This document shows positions 1 to 8,724 of a DNA stretch of 64,000 nucleotides, one piece after another (positions within the stretch are counted from its first letter, which is position 1; every line of letters starts with the position of its first letter). The notes under the pieces were generated by a model. The model saw nothing but the letters and a program-made list of their open reading frames with translations, was not told the DNA's origin and did no database searches. The stretch covers positions 3,348,001 to 3,412,000 of the forward strand of contig NZ_CP047420.1 in the NCBI RefSeq assembly GCF_009866655.1, written 5' to 3'. The position numbers and the translations under genes were made by a program. Origin of the DNA: Rathayibacter sp. VKM Ac-2804 (GTDB lineage: Bacteria > Actinomycetota > Actinomycetes > Actinomycetales > Microbacteriaceae).

Positions 1-283
1 CGACGACAGCCTTCGCCTCGCCGAGGCCGAGGCTCGTGAGCGCGCGGACCTCCTTGATGACCTGGATCTTCTTCTCGCCGGCGGCCTCGAGCACGACGTC
101 GAACTCGGTCTGCTCCTCGACCTCTTCGGCCGGGGCGGCCGGGCCGGCGACGCCGGCAGCCGCGACGGGCGCGGCGGCGGTGACCTCGAAGACCTCTTCG
201 AACTTCTTCACGAACTCAGAGAGCTCGATGAGCGTGAGCTCCTTGAAGGCCTCGATGAGCTCGTCCTGCGTGAGCTTTGCCAT
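1..283 (-). CDS. rplL: 50S ribosomal protein L7/L12 (3' part missing)
   Basis: This gene encodes the stalk protein of the large ribosomal subunit, which recruits translation GTPases. The visible 94 residues start [20 protein letters not shown], followed by an Ala/Pro-rich hinge (about residues 36-55) and the start of the C-terminal domain ([21 protein letters not shown]), all typical of L7/L12. The gene runs off the left edge of the window, so about 30 residues are missing. The ATG is preceded by AAGGAG at good spacing. It lies 63 bases downstream of rplJ on the same strand, as expected for an rplJL operon. Confidence 0.97.
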   Translation of the reverse strand, partial: MAKLTQDELIEAFKELTLIELSEFVKKFEEVFEVTAAAPVAAAGVAGPAAPAEEVEEQTEFDVVLEAAGEKKIQVIKEVRALTSLGLGEAKAVV

Positions 284-346
284 GATTTTTCTCCTTGTTG
301 TTTCTTGTCTACGAACCGCGTGCACGCTGCCTCCCGGAGGGAGACG

Positions 347-862
347 TCAGCTCGCGGACTCCTGCTTCTCGCGCAGTGCCTCGACCGTGCGAACGGCCTT
401 GGACAGCGGGGCCTGGAACAGGTAAGCCGCACCGAAGAGCGAGGCCTTGAAGGCGCCGGCGAGCTTGCCGAGCAGCACTTCACGGGACTCGAGGTCGGCG
501 AGCTTGCCCACCTCTTCAGCGGTCAGCGGGTTACCGTCGAAGTAACCGCCCTTGACCACGAGGAGAGGGTTTGCCTTGGCGAAGGCACGCAGCGACTTCG
601 CGACGGCGACGGGGTCGCCGTGCACGAACGCGATGGCCGAAGGGCCAGCGAGCTCGGCGTCGAAGGACGAGATCCCGGCGTTGTTCGCCGCGATCTTGGT
701 CAGCGTGTTCTTCACCACGGCGTAGGTCGCGTGCTCACTGATGTCCTTGCGCAGCGTCTTGAGCTGAGCAACAGTGAGACCGCGGTACTCGGTCAGCAGA
801 ACGGCGGTCGAACTCTGGAACTTCTCCGTGAGTTCGGCGACCGAGGCTTCCTTGTTCGCCAT
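347..862 (-). CDS. rplJ: 50S ribosomal protein L10
   Basis: L10 anchors the L7/L12 dimers to the 23S rRNA to form the ribosomal stalk. The 171-residue product starts [18 protein letters not shown] and contains the conserved [17 protein letters not shown] and KNTLTKIAA segments; its length is normal for actinobacterial L10. The ATG at 862 was chosen because the family begins with the MANKE-like sequence; the open frame continues upstream only through the leader. rplL follows. Expression is probably autoregulated through the leader at 863-945. Confidence 0.97.
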   Translation of the reverse strand: MANKEASVAELTEKFQSSTAVLLTEYRGLTVAQLKTLRKDISEHATYAVVKNTLTKIAANNAGISSFDAELAGPSAIAFVHGDPVAVAKSLRAFAKANPLLVVKGGYFDGNPLTAEEVGKLADLESREVLLGKLAGAFKASLFGAAYLFQAPLSKAVRTVEALREKQESAS

Positions 863-945
863 GGGTACTCCTGTGAATTCTCGTGCCGGTAGCCCGAAGG
901 CACGCAAAGAAAAAGGCTCCGGCGCAGGAGCGCGGGAGCCTGGGG
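863..945 (-). promoter_or_regulatory. rplJ leader with hairpin (L10-leader type)
   Basis: Upstream of rplJ, on the minus strand, a strong stem forms between AGGCTCC (935-941) and GGAGCCT (914-920) and is followed directly by TTTTCTTTG. This arrangement matches the terminator-like end of ribosomal protein L10 leaders, where the L10(L12)4 complex binds its own mRNA. The hairpin and T-run are seen directly; assignment to the L10 leader family is from position and is inferred. Confidence 0.6.
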
Positions 946-1140
946 ATCGCGATGAACGCGGAACTGGTCTCTTGCACACCTGCGCGGGCCATTCGCTTCG
1001 CGAATCCTTCGTCCGGCGGCGATCCGCGGGGCCTGGGCCCTGCTCGTGCGCACACCGGAAACCGGCGGTCTTTGGCTTCGGGAAGCGTACGACGTCGACG
1101 GGCCCGTGCGCAAGTCGGCCCGACACGGGATGCTGGAGGG

Positions 1141-1704
1141 ATGACAGGCTCGCCCTCCGCCTCCGACCCCGAACCCGGCGCGCACGACGGCGCCGACGCG
1201 GACGCCGACGGCACGACCGACACCGCGATCGCCGCCGTCGAGGGCGAGCTGAGCACCCTCTTCAACCGGGTGCGCGACGCGATGCGCTCGGCCGCCGAAC
1301 GACTCCACCCCGAGCTCAGCACCGCGGGCTACCGGACGCTCGCCACCCTCGAGCGGCGCGGCCCGATGCACTCGGGCGCCCTGGCCGAGCTGCTCGAGAC
1401 GGACAAGTCCTCGATCAGCCGGCAGATCTCGGCGCTGGACCGCCTCGGTCTCCTCCAGCGCTCCCCCGACCCCGACGACGGACGCGCGACGATCCTCTCC
1501 GTGCCGCCGGAGACCGCCGAGCGGATGCGGGCGATCCGCAGCTCGCGCCAGGCGCTGATGCACGAGGAGCTGCGCCGCTGGGAGGCGGGGGACGTCGAGC
1601 TCTTCGCCGTCCTGCTGCGCCGCATCACCGCCCTCGACATGCGCGGCGCTAGCACCGCCCAGACCGGGGGACAATCGGGCGCGGGCCCGGAGCCGACCGC
1701 GTAG
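1141..1704 (+). CDS. MarR family transcriptional regulator
   Basis: This 187-residue protein has a MarR winged-helix domain: after an acidic, disordered N-terminus (about 30 residues) comes [20 protein letters not shown], then the recognition region [25 protein letters not shown] and the wing [15 protein letters not shown]. The ATG at 1141 is preceded by GATGCT six bases upstream and by GGAGGG. It ends only 11 bases before the acyl-CoA dehydrogenase-like gene, so it probably heads, and may control, the following four-gene operon. Its ligand is unknown. Confidence 0.85.
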   Translation: MTGSPSASDPEPGAHDGADADADGTTDTAIAAVEGELSTLFNRVRDAMRSAAERLHPELSTAGYRTLATLERRGPMHSGALAELLETDKSSISRQISALDRLGLLQRSPDPDDGRATILSVPPETAERMRAIRSSRQALMHEELRRWEAGDVELFAVLLRRITALDMRGASTAQTGGQSGAGPEPTA

Positions 1705-1715
1705 CGTCGCGGGAG

Positions 1716-2714
1716 ATGGAACAGCTCGCCCCTCCCTCCCTCCCTGCTGACGTCGACGGCGCCCTGGCGCTCGCCCGCACCCTCTCCGCGGACCCGCCTC
1801 GGCCCGGCACCGGCCGCACCGCCGAGCTGCATGCGCTGCTCGAGCGCCTCGCCCGGCACGACCTCGGCGTCGCCCGGGCGATCGAGCCGCATCTCGACGC
1901 GCTCGCGATCCTCGGCGAGGCGGGGCTGAGCGCCCGGGACGCCGGAGTGGACGACGACGCGGTCTGGGGCGTCTTCGCGGCGGAGGGCGGCGACGAGCCG
2001 CTCATCGCGACTCCCGACGGCGACGCCTGGCGGCTGGACGGCGTGAAGCCCTGGTGCTCGCTGGCCGGGCGCCTCGACGCGGCCCTGATCACGGCGCACG
2101 TCGGCGAGGGCTCCGGCGAGCGCCGCCTCTTCGCCGTGCGCCTCGGCGACGGCACCGCGACCCCGGAGGAGAACGCCTGGCACCCCCGCGGCCTGATCGA
2201 GATCCCGAGCGGGCCGGTGCGCTTCTCCGGCGCCCGGGCTCAGGAGGTCGGCGCCCCCGGCTGGTACCTCTCGAGGCCCGGCTTCGCCTGGGGCGGCATC
2301 GGCGTGGCCGCCTGCTGGCTCGGCGGTGCCCGGGGCGTCGCCGCGGCGCTGGCCCGAGCGGCCGCCCGCCGCGAGGATCCGCACCTGCTCGCGCACCTCG
2401 GCGCGGTGGACACCGCTCTCTCCGCCGGCCGGCGCGCGCTCGACGAGGCATCGGCGCTGATCGACGCCGGCGAGGCCGAGGGGAGCCGCGGCTCGCTGCT
2501 GGCCAAGCGGGTCCGCGGCACCGTCGCGAGCGCCGTGGAGGAGGTCCTGCTGCGCGCCGGCCGCGCCCTCGGGCCCGCTCCGCTCGCCCTCGACGCGGAG
2601 CACGCCAAGCGGGTCGCCGACCTCGCTCTCTACGTCCGCCAGCACCACGCCGAGCGCGACGACGCGGCCCTCGGCCGCGCGGTCCTCGCCAGCGGGGAGG
2701 CGGAGGAGTGGTGA
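1716..2714 (+). CDS. acyl-CoA dehydrogenase-like protein
   Basis: The 332-residue product resembles the acyl-CoA dehydrogenase fold: an N-terminal helical part, a middle beta domain (DGDAWRLDGVKPWCSLAGRLD, comparable to the FAD-contacting region) and a C-terminal helical domain. It is shorter than classical family members (about 380), and I cannot see a clear catalytic Glu, so the substrate and even the activity are uncertain. It overlaps the deacetylase gene by four bases (GTGA), which implies translational coupling. Its partners suggest a role in modifying a glycoconjugate or lipid rather than in fatty-acid breakdown. Confidence 0.75.
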   Translation: MEQLAPPSLPADVDGALALARTLSADPPRPGTGRTAELHALLERLARHDLGVARAIEPHLDALAILGEAGLSARDAGVDDDAVWGVFAAEGGDEPLIATPDGDAWRLDGVKPWCSLAGRLDAALITAHVGEGSGERRLFAVRLGDGTATPEENAWHPRGLIEIPSGPVRFSGARAQEVGAPGWYLSRPGFAWGGIGVAACWLGGARGVAAALARAAARREDPHLLAHLGAVDTALSAGRRALDEASALIDAGEAEGSRGSLLAKRVRGTVASAVEEVLLRAGRALGPAPLALDAEHAKRVADLALYVRQHHAERDDAALGRAVLASGEAEEW

Positions 2715-3475
2715 GCCGGGTCATCGCCTTCGACGGGCACCTCGAGGGCACGCCCGTGGAGCACTGGCGCGAGGACGGCCGGCTCGATCGGCTCCCGGTG
2801 CTGTCCGCGGACGCGCTCCTCTCCGTCGACCGCGTGCTCGTCGTGGTCGCCCACGCCGACGACGAGACGCTGGGCTGCGGCGGCACGATCGCCCTCGCCC
2901 GCCGCCTCGGCGTCCCCGTGGACGTCGTGATCGTGACGGACGGCGGTGCGGCCCACGGCGCCTCCTCCCCCGGGGCCGCGGCCGCTCTCGTCGCCGAGCG
3001 GCGCGCCGAGGCCCGCGCGGCGCTCGACGAGCTCGGCGCCGGCATCGGCCTCGCCTTCCTCGACGTCCCCGACTCGGGCACGCCCGAGCACCGCGACCGG
3101 ATCCTCGCGGATGTCCTCGCGCGCGCCGGCGCCGAGTCCGGCCGGGTCCTCCTGCTCTCCACCTGGACCGGCGACGGCCACCGCGACCACCGCGTGGTCG
3201 GCGAGGTCTGCACCGAGGCCGCCGACGCCCTCGGCCACCCGCTGCTCGCCGCGCCGATCTGGCTCTGGCACTGGGCCGCGCCCGACGACGCCGAGGTGCC
3301 ATGGTCCGCCCTCGTGCGCGTCGAGGCCGACGACGATCTGCGGGCGCGCAAGGCCCGCGCCCGCGAGCGCTACCCGAGCCAGACCGCGCCCGGGCCGGCC
3401 GGCACCGCCCCCGTCCTGCACCCGCGCTTCGTCCGCGCGTTCGCCGGCGACGACCGCCTGGTACGGGTCCGCTGA
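2711..3475 (+). CDS. PIG-L family deacetylase
   Basis: The product is a 254-residue zinc-dependent N-deacetylase of the PIG-L/LmbE family, which removes N-acetyl groups from GlcNAc-type sugars in GlcNAc-PI, mycothiol, bacillithiol and related molecules. The metal motif AHADDETLGCGG (about residues 52-63) and the later GDGHRDHRVVG motif are intact. The GTG start overlaps the previous TGA (GTGA). The stop overlaps a possible ATG of the methyltransferase gene. The acceptor sugar is unknown. Confidence 0.9.
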   Translation: MSRVIAFDGHLEGTPVEHWREDGRLDRLPVLSADALLSVDRVLVVVAHADDETLGCGGTIALARRLGVPVDVVIVTDGGAAHGASSPGAAAALVAERRAEARAALDELGAGIGLAFLDVPDSGTPEHRDRILADVLARAGAESGRVLLLSTWTGDGHRDHRVVGEVCTEAADALGHPLLAAPIWLWHWAAPDDAEVPWSALVRVEADDDLRARKARARERYPSQTAPGPAGTAPVLHPRFVRAFAGDDRLVRVR

Positions 3476-3591
3476 TGGCGACCCCGGGGCTAGCGCACGG
3501 CGATCCGACCGACAAGTGGCGGAGAGAAGCCGCGATCCTGCCTAGGCTCGGAGGCACGAGCGGGCGCGGCCCCGACGACGAGGACACGGGG

Positions 3592-4176
3592 ATGAGCTAC
3601 TTCGACGAGCTGTACGAGCGGCACGAGGACCCCTGGGGGTACACGAGCCGCTGGTACGAGGAGCGCAAGCGCGCCCTCACCCTCGCCAGCCTGCCCGAGC
3701 GGCGCTACGACTCCGTCCTCGAGATCGGCTCCTCGATCGGCGTGCTCGCCGAGGCCCTCGCCGCGCGGGCCGAGCACCTGCTCGCCCTGGACGTCTCGGC
3801 CGCCGCCGTGGAGCGGGCCGCCCGCCGCCTCGCGCCGCTCGAGCACGTGCGCGTCGAGCACCACGACATCACCCGCGGAGTGCCGGAGGGCCCGTTCGAC
3901 CTGATCGTGCTCTCCGAGGTCGGCTACTACCTCGGCCGCGAGACGCTCGAGCGGACGCTCCGCGGGGTGCGCGACCGCCTCTCCGCCTCGGGCGAGCTGG
4001 TCACCGTGCACTGGCGGCACCCGATCGACGGCCTCGAGCTCGACGGCGACGCCGTGCAGAGCGCCGTCGCCGGTCTCGGGCTGCGGCGGATCGCCCGGCA
4101 TGAGGAGGAGGACCTGCTCCTCGAGGTGCACTCGCGCGACGGCCGCTCGGTCGCCCGGCGGACGGGGCTGCTGTGA
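3592..4176 (+). CDS. class I SAM-dependent methyltransferase, NodS-like
   Basis: The 194-residue protein begins with SYFDELYERHEDPWGYTSRW, a pattern typical of NodS-type N-methyltransferases, followed by the SAM-binding motif VLEIGSSIGVLAEALA and an acidic LLALDVS motif; LSEVGYYL lies near the expected active site. I chose the ATG at 3592 because the family starts there. An in-frame ATG at 3475 overlaps the upstream stop (TGATG) and would add 39 poorly conserved residues. NodS methylates a free amine on a de-N-acetylated sugar, which fits the PIG-L deacetylase directly upstream. Confidence 0.85.
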   Translation: MSYFDELYERHEDPWGYTSRWYEERKRALTLASLPERRYDSVLEIGSSIGVLAEALAARAEHLLALDVSAAAVERAARRLAPLEHVRVEHHDITRGVPEGPFDLIVLSEVGYYLGRETLERTLRGVRDRLSASGELVTVHWRHPIDGLELDGDAVQSAVAGLGLRRIARHEEEDLLLEVHSRDGRSVARRTGLL

Positions 4177-4877
4177 CCCGGATCGAGCAGGTGCTGATCG
4201 TCGTGCCGGCCCACGACGAGGAGGAGCGGATCGGCGCCGCCGTCGCGTCCGTGCTGCGCAGCGCCGAGCACCTCGCCCTGGCGCATCCGCCGATCGTGGT
4301 CCGGCTGATCGTCGCGGCCGACGGCTGCACGGACGCGACCGTCGAGCGCGCCCGGGCCGCCGGCGCCGAGGTGCTCGAGCTCGAGCGCTGCGGGGTCGGC
4401 GCCGCGCGGGCGGCCGGCATCGCGCACGCCCTCGGCACCGTCTCCGTGCCGGACGACCGGGTCTGGCTCGCGAACACCGACGCCGACACCGTCGTGCCGG
4501 AGGAGTGGCTGCTCGAGCACGTCGAGCACGCCCGCCACCACGACGCGCTGGTCGGCACCGTCCGGCCCGACCCCACCGACCTGTCGCCGGCGATGTACCG
4601 GCGCTGGCGGCGCACGCGCGAGCAGGAGGAGTCGGTCGGCAGCATCCACGGCGCGAACCTCGGGGTCCGCGCGAGCGCGTACCTGGCCGCCGGCGGCTTC
4701 GGCGGCGAGCCGCTGCACGAGGACGTCCTGCTGGTGGAGCGCCTGCACGCCGCGGGCGCGCGGGTCGGGGCGACCGACCGCGGCGAGGTGACCACCTCCG
4801 GACGCCGCCGCAACCGCGTGGACGGCGGCTACGGACCGTATCTGCACGACCGGTTCGCGGACGCTCCGGTGCACTGA
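4173..4877 (+). CDS. glycosyltransferase family 2
   Basis: The 234-residue protein is a GT-A enzyme: the nucleotide-sugar region VLIVVPAHDEEERIGAAV, then LIVAADGCTD, the DxD region LANTDADTVVPEEW, and an acceptor segment HGANLGVRASAYLAAGGF followed by an ED pair (LHEDVLL). It has no membrane segments, so it works in the cytosol or at the inner membrane face. Its GTG start overlaps the methyltransferase stop (GTGA), and it is the last gene of the operon. Donor and acceptor are unknown. Confidence 0.88.
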   Translation: MTRIEQVLIVVPAHDEEERIGAAVASVLRSAEHLALAHPPIVVRLIVAADGCTDATVERARAAGAEVLELERCGVGAARAAGIAHALGTVSVPDDRVWLANTDADTVVPEEWLLEHVEHARHHDALVGTVRPDPTDLSPAMYRRWRRTREQEESVGSIHGANLGVRASAYLAAGGFGGEPLHEDVLLVERLHAAGARVGATDRGEVTTSGRRRNRVDGGYGPYLHDRFADAPVH

Positions 4878-5037
4878 CGCTCCTCCGACCGCGCGGACCT
4901 CTGCTACAACGCGCGGGCGCAAGCAGATCGGCGACGCCGTTGTCAACGGTCCGGCCCTGAATTGTCACGGCATCCGCAGGAGAGTGGAATGGGGGCCGAG
5001 CACGACCCTGTGCTCTCTCCGATGGAAGGGTCACCGC

Positions 5038-5271
5038 ATGAATCCCCGCCTCGTCCTGCTGGCGCTCGTCGCCCTCGCTGCGTACGTCTTCGGCGCCCGC
5101 GCCGGTCGCGGACGCTACGAAGAGCTCCGCCATCTCGCACTCGGCGTGTGGAACGACCCCGCCACGAAGAAGACGCGCAAGAAGCTCAAGAAGACCTCGA
5201 AGCGCGAGGCGAAGCACTTCACCGCGGTCGCCGACAAGGCACGCGCGAAGGTGCAGCGCTCACTCCGCTGA
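5038..5271 (+). CDS. small membrane-anchored protein, unknown function
   Basis: This 77-residue protein starts MNPRLVLLALVALAAYVFGA, a single hydrophobic segment, and continues with a strongly basic tail rich in Lys and Arg (TKKTRKKLKKTSKREAKH). The likely topology is an N-terminal anchor with a cytoplasmic basic tail. GGAAGGG lies about eight bases before the ATG. I recognise similar short proteins in related actinobacteria but know of no assigned function. It precedes the GlsB-like gene by 88 bases and may be co-transcribed with it. Confidence 0.7.
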   Translation: MNPRLVLLALVALAAYVFGARAGRGRYEELRHLALGVWNDPATKKTRKKLKKTSKREAKHFTAVADKARAKVQRSLR

Positions 5272-5359
5272 TCGACATCATCTGCAAGGACGCCTTCACG
5301 ACAGGCGTTGACGCTCGCACCGGAACGGCCGGTCGAGCACACTACGAAGGAGACACATC

Positions 5360-5626
5360 ATGGGCATCATCGGTTGGATCGTCCTCGGCCTCATCGCCGG
5401 CGCACTCGCAAAGCTCATCCTGCCCGGCAAGCAGGGCGGCGGATGGATCATCACCATCATCCTCGGCATCGTCGGAGCCCTCCTCGGAGGATTCATCGGC
5501 GGCGCGCTCTTCGGGCGCGACGACCCGATGGGCTTCAACCTCGTCAGCATCATCCTCGCCGTCGTCGGCGCGATCATCGTTCTGCTGATCTACGGCGCGA
5601 TCACCGGCCGCAAGTCCCGCGCGTAG
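5360..5626 (+). CDS. GlsB/YeaQ/YmgE family stress membrane protein
   Basis: The 88-residue protein has three hydrophobic segments (MGIIGWIVLGLIAGALAKLI; WIITIILGIVGALLGGFIGG; LVSIILAVVGAIIVLLIYGA), the pattern of the transglycosylase-associated/YeaQ family of small membrane proteins linked to general stress. AAGGAG is well placed before the ATG. A strong terminator follows at 5641. The molecular role of the family is not settled. Confidence 0.92.
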   Translation: MGIIGWIVLGLIAGALAKLILPGKQGGGWIITIILGIVGALLGGFIGGALFGRDDPMGFNLVSIILAVVGAIIVLLIYGAITGRKSRA

Positions 5627-5640
5627 TCACGCGACCCTCG

Positions 5641-5670
5641 AAGGCCCCCGGCATCCGTGCCGGGGGCCTT
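5641..5670 (+). terminator. rho-independent terminator after GlsB-like gene
   Basis: A perfect stem pairs AAGGCCCCCGGCA with TGCCGGGGGCCTT around a four-base loop, 15 bases after the GlsB-like stop codon. The following CGTCGTTCC is only weakly T-rich, as is common in high-GC actinobacteria. Confidence 0.8.
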
Positions 5671-5842
5671 CGTCGTTCCCCGGCGCGGTGACGGCGCGGG
5701 GCGTCGTGGAACCGGCGCCGGACGACCGCCGATGTTCGCGAGCCGCGCAAGGCCTTGCACCTGGGAGGCCGCGGGGCGTGGACTGTACTCCGGCCGCATG
5801 CTCTCCGATGCGGTCGATCCCCGGACGAAAGGACGCTCGAGT

Positions 5843-6691
5843 ATGAGCACGGACGCGAACACTGTCCCCACGATCACCCTCAACAACGGAGTCGAGATCC
5901 CGCAGCTGGGCTTCGGTGTCTTCCAGATCGACCCCGCCGAGACGAAGGACGCGACCCTCGCCGCCCTCGAGGTCGGCTACCGCCACATCGACACCGCCGA
6001 GATGTACGGCAACGAGGCCGGCGTCGGCGAGGCCGTGCGCGCCTCCGGCCTCGACCGCTCCGAGGTGTTCGTCACCTCGAAGCTCAACAACGGCTTCCAC
6101 GCCCGCGAGGACGCCCTCCAGGCGATCGACGACACCCTCGCCGAGCTGAAGTTCGACTACGTCGACCTCTTCCTCATCCACTGGCCGCTGCCGAAGGTCG
6201 GAGACTACCTGGAGACCTGGAAGGCGATGGAGGAGATCTACCGCAGCGGCAAGGCGAAGGCGATCGGCGTCTCCAACTTCCAGACGAACCACCTCAACCG
6301 GCTGCGCGCCGAGGCGACGATCGTCCCGGCCGTGAACCAGATCGAGGTGCACCCCTTCCTCACGCAGGACGAGCTCCGCGCCTACGGCGTCGAGCACGGC
6401 ATCGCGACCGAGGCCTGGTCGCCGATCGCGCAGGGCAAGGTCCTGGACGACGAGGCGATCGTGCGCATCGCGAGCAGCGTCGACCGCTCCCCCGCGCAGG
6501 TCGTCCTCCGCTGGCACCTCCAGCGCGGCGACATCGTCTTCCCGAAGTCGGTCACGCGCAAGCGCGTGGAGGAGAACTTCGCCCTCTTCGACTTCGAGCT
6601 GGACGACGAGTCGATGACCGCGATCTCCGCGCTCAACCGCGACGAGCGCACCGGCCCGAACCCGGACGAGTTCAACTACATCCCGAGCTGA
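5843..6691 (+). CDS. aldo/keto reductase (AKR5-like)
   Basis: The 282-residue NADPH-dependent reductase has the family markers: GFGVFQIDP, YRHIDTAEMYGNEAGVG (catalytic Asp and Tyr), DLFLIHWPLP (with the catalytic His) and IGVSNFQTNHL, plus the cofactor-binding IVFPKSVTRKRVEENF near the C-terminus. Such enzymes reduce aldehydes and ketones such as 2,5-diketo-D-gluconate or methylglyoxal; the substrate here is not evident. The ATG at 5843 starts the usual STDANTVPTITLNNGVEIP segment, with AAAGG about ten bases upstream. Confidence 0.93.
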   Translation: MSTDANTVPTITLNNGVEIPQLGFGVFQIDPAETKDATLAALEVGYRHIDTAEMYGNEAGVGEAVRASGLDRSEVFVTSKLNNGFHAREDALQAIDDTLAELKFDYVDLFLIHWPLPKVGDYLETWKAMEEIYRSGKAKAIGVSNFQTNHLNRLRAEATIVPAVNQIEVHPFLTQDELRAYGVEHGIATEAWSPIAQGKVLDDEAIVRIASSVDRSPAQVVLRWHLQRGDIVFPKSVTRKRVEENFALFDFELDDESMTAISALNRDERTGPNPDEFNYIPS

Positions 6692-6727
6692 CCCTCGGCT
6701 CCTGAGCCGGCTCCTCCGGCTCGCACG

Positions 6728-6776
6728 AACGCCTCCGGCTCGCGGGATCCTCGGATCCCCGCGAGCCGGAGGCGTT
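6728..6776. terminator. long hairpin, likely bidirectional terminator
   Basis: AACGCCTCCGGCTCGCGGG pairs with the complementary CCCGCGAGCCGGAGGCGTT around a short GATCC-containing loop, between the convergent aldo/keto reductase (plus) and SDR (minus) genes. Its right arm contains the CGCGAGCCGGAG motif that is also repeated at 24139-24279. Confidence 0.7.
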
Positions 6777-6798
6777 TCCGCGTGCCGGGCGGTGGTGG

Positions 6799-7644
6799 CT
6801 ACTGCGCGTCGCGCCAGGAGTGCTCGGGGGCGTAGCCGAGGACCTCGCGGGCGTGGTCGATCGAGAGCAGCGTGTCGTTCACACCGAGCTCGCCGCGCAG
6901 CTCGACGCCGGGGAAGACCTCGGCGACCAGCTCGTCGTTCGGACGGGTCATCACGGTGTCGGCCGCCGCGATGATGAAGCGGTCGAAGCCGGGCTCGCGG
7001 TGCGCGAGGGCCTTCTCGACCGCCTGGGCGCCGTCGCGGCCGTCGATGTAGCCCCAGAGGTTCCACTTGCGCAGCGTCGCGTCGGCGTCGAAGGACGGGA
7101 ACTCGGCGTAGTCCTCCTCGTTCATCACGTTGGAGAAGCGCAGGCCGATGATCGTGAGGTCCTCGTGCCAGCGGCAGAGCTCGATCGCGAGCTGCTCCTC
7201 GAGGTGCTTGGTGAGCGAGTAGACCGACTCCGGGCGGGCCGGGTACTTCTCGTCGACCGGGATGTAGGGCGGCGGCACGTCGAACGGCAGGCCGAGCACC
7301 GTCTCGCTGGACGCGTAGACGATGCTGCGGATGCCCGCGCGGATCGCCGCGTGGAAGACGTTGAACGTCGACGACATGTTGTTCTGGAAGGTCGCGATGT
7401 CGGGCACGATACCGGGCGCCGGCACGGCCGCGAGGTGCACGACCGCGTCGATCCCCTCGTAGCGGTCGCCCACGGCCTGCAGGGCGTCGACGACCTGCCC
7501 GTAGTCGGTGATGTCGATGCTGATGACGCCCTCGCCGCGGGTTCCCGCGCGGTCGAGGACGAAGACGTCGTGGCCGGATTCGCGGAGGCGGGTGACGACG
7601 CTGCGGCCGAGTTTCCCGGATCCACCGGTGACTGCGATTCTCAT
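6799..7644 (-). CDS. NAD(P)-dependent SDR epimerase/reductase
   Basis: This is a 281-residue extended short-chain dehydrogenase. The N-terminal MRIAVTGGSGKLGRSVV is the Rossmann glycine motif. SSETV and YSLTK correspond to the catalytic Ser and YxxxK. GLRFSNVM resembles the substrate-binding loop of NAD-dependent epimerases. The ATG at 7644 is preceded by TAGCGT seven bases upstream, so the mRNA may be leaderless. A HAD gene lies 48 bases further upstream on the same strand. The substrate is unknown, probably a nucleotide sugar or sugar acid. Confidence 0.88.
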   Translation of the reverse strand: MRIAVTGGSGKLGRSVVTRLRESGHDVFVLDRAGTRGEGVISIDITDYGQVVDALQAVGDRYEGIDAVVHLAAVPAPGIVPDIATFQNNMSSTFNVFHAAIRAGIRSIVYASSETVLGLPFDVPPPYIPVDEKYPARPESVYSLTKHLEEQLAIELCRWHEDLTIIGLRFSNVMNEEDYAEFPSFDADATLRKWNLWGYIDGRDGAQAVEKALAHREPGFDRFIIAAADTVMTRPNDELVAEVFPGVELRGELGVNDTLLSIDHAREVLGYAPEHSWRDAQ

Positions 7645-7692
7645 GCCTCGAACGCTAACGGGCCGCGGGCCTGCGGACGAGGGGCTGGCGGA

Positions 7693-8613
7693 TCAGCCCG
7701 CGACGTGGAGGGAGATGCCGCCGCCGACCTCGGGCGTCGTCTCGTCGGCGACGAGCTCGGTCCAGCGGCGCAGCACGGCGGCGCCGGCCTCGTCGTTGAT
7801 CGCGCCGTCGACCACGAGGATCGGGTACGGCTTGTCCGGGACGCCCTCCGCGGGGCGCACGTCGACGTGGGCGACGTCGTAGGCGTGCTCGGACAGCCAG
7901 TCGGCCATCGCGTAGTCGCTGCGGGAGTCGCCGACCGTGCGCCAGCGCTGCGGGATCGGGCCGGTGGCGCCGAGCAGCTCGACGGCGCGCTGAGCGCCGA
8001 GGTCCTTGCCGAGGCGGTTCGACTCGATGTCGGTGGAGATCACGGTCGGGTCGATGCGGTACTCGACGGCGCCGGTGTCGTTCGGGTAGCGGATGCCGCG
8101 GCGCTCGACGCCGAGGCCGGCCGCGGTCATGATCTGCAGGGCGTCGGCGTCGAAGACGAGCTGGCGCTCGAGGTAGTCCTCGCTGGAGAGGTCGACGAGC
8201 TGCTCGGCCGAGACCATCGCGCGCTTGGTCTCGTCGAAGAAGACCAGGTCGTCGTAGTCCTCGCGGATCATCCGCTCGAGGTCGCGGGCGACGGCCTCCG
8301 GGATCGCGAGCGACTCGTCCACGATCGGCTCGGAGGTGCCGCGGTAGTCGACGGTGAACCAGACGGCGCCCTTCTCGCAGACGCAGACGATGCGCGCATC
8401 GGCCGAGACGCCGCGCTCGAGCAGCGACGGCAGCACCCGCTCGCGCAGGAACGCGTCGGAGCGGCCGGTGTTGAAGACGAGCGGGATGCCCGCGTTCGCG
8501 AGGGTGACGAGGTCGTCGGCGATCGAGGCGATGGCGATCGTGCGGCTGATCGGGCTGGCGATCGGCCCGTCGACGTCGAGGAGCAGGCCGAGCGGAGGTG
8601 TGGTGGAGGTCAT
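7693..8613 (-). CDS. HAD-superfamily hydrolase
   Basis: The 306-residue protein begins with LLLDVDGPIASP, HAD motif I with the nucleophilic Asp and the acid/base Asp. VFNTGRSDAF corresponds to motif II, and TVGDSRSDYAMADWL is the Mg-binding motif IV with its DSxxD pattern. The long insert between motifs suggests a C2-type cap, as in sugar phosphatases. The ATG at 8613 has GGAGACG directly upstream; an in-frame ATG at 8622 is less well placed. The substrate is not identifiable. A palindromic repeat lies just upstream. Confidence 0.82.
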   Translation of the reverse strand: MTSTTPPLGLLLDVDGPIASPISRTIAIASIADDLVTLANAGIPLVFNTGRSDAFLRERVLPSLLERGVSADARIVCVCEKGAVWFTVDYRGTSEPIVDESLAIPEAVARDLERMIREDYDDLVFFDETKRAMVSAEQLVDLSSEDYLERQLVFDADALQIMTAAGLGVERRGIRYPNDTGAVEYRIDPTVISTDIESNRLGKDLGAQRAVELLGATGPIPQRWRTVGDSRSDYAMADWLSEHAYDVAHVDVRPAEGVPDKPYPILVVDGAINDEAGAAVLRRWTELVADETTPEVGGGISLHVAG

Positions 8614-8651
8614 CGTCTCCATTCTGCCGTGCGCGCGCGTCCGGCCGTCCC

Positions 8652-8712
8652 CGCGAGATGCCACTTGTGCACGCTTTCGACGGCGTGTCGCGTGCACAAG
8701 TGGCATCTCGCG
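8652..8712 (-). repeat. palindromic element family 1, copy 1 (reverse orientation)
   Basis: Arms CGCGAGATGCCACTTGTGC and GCACAAGTGGCATCTCGCG form a perfect 19-bp stem around a loop of about 23 bases. The asymmetric loop is inverted relative to copies 2-4, so this copy has the opposite orientation. It lies between the HAD gene and the secreted-protein gene. Confidence 0.9.
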
Positions 8713-8724
8713 GCGGGGAGGAGG

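Noticed and set aside
5657..5842. Longer N-terminus for the aldo/keto reductase from 5657
   Set aside because: It would start inside the terminator hairpin at 5641-5670, and the added sequence is not conserved in the family.
8652..8712. Extension of the HAD protein to 8706
   Set aside because: The extra N-terminus would be encoded by the palindromic repeat; the ATG at 8613 has a good ribosome site and begins just before motif I.
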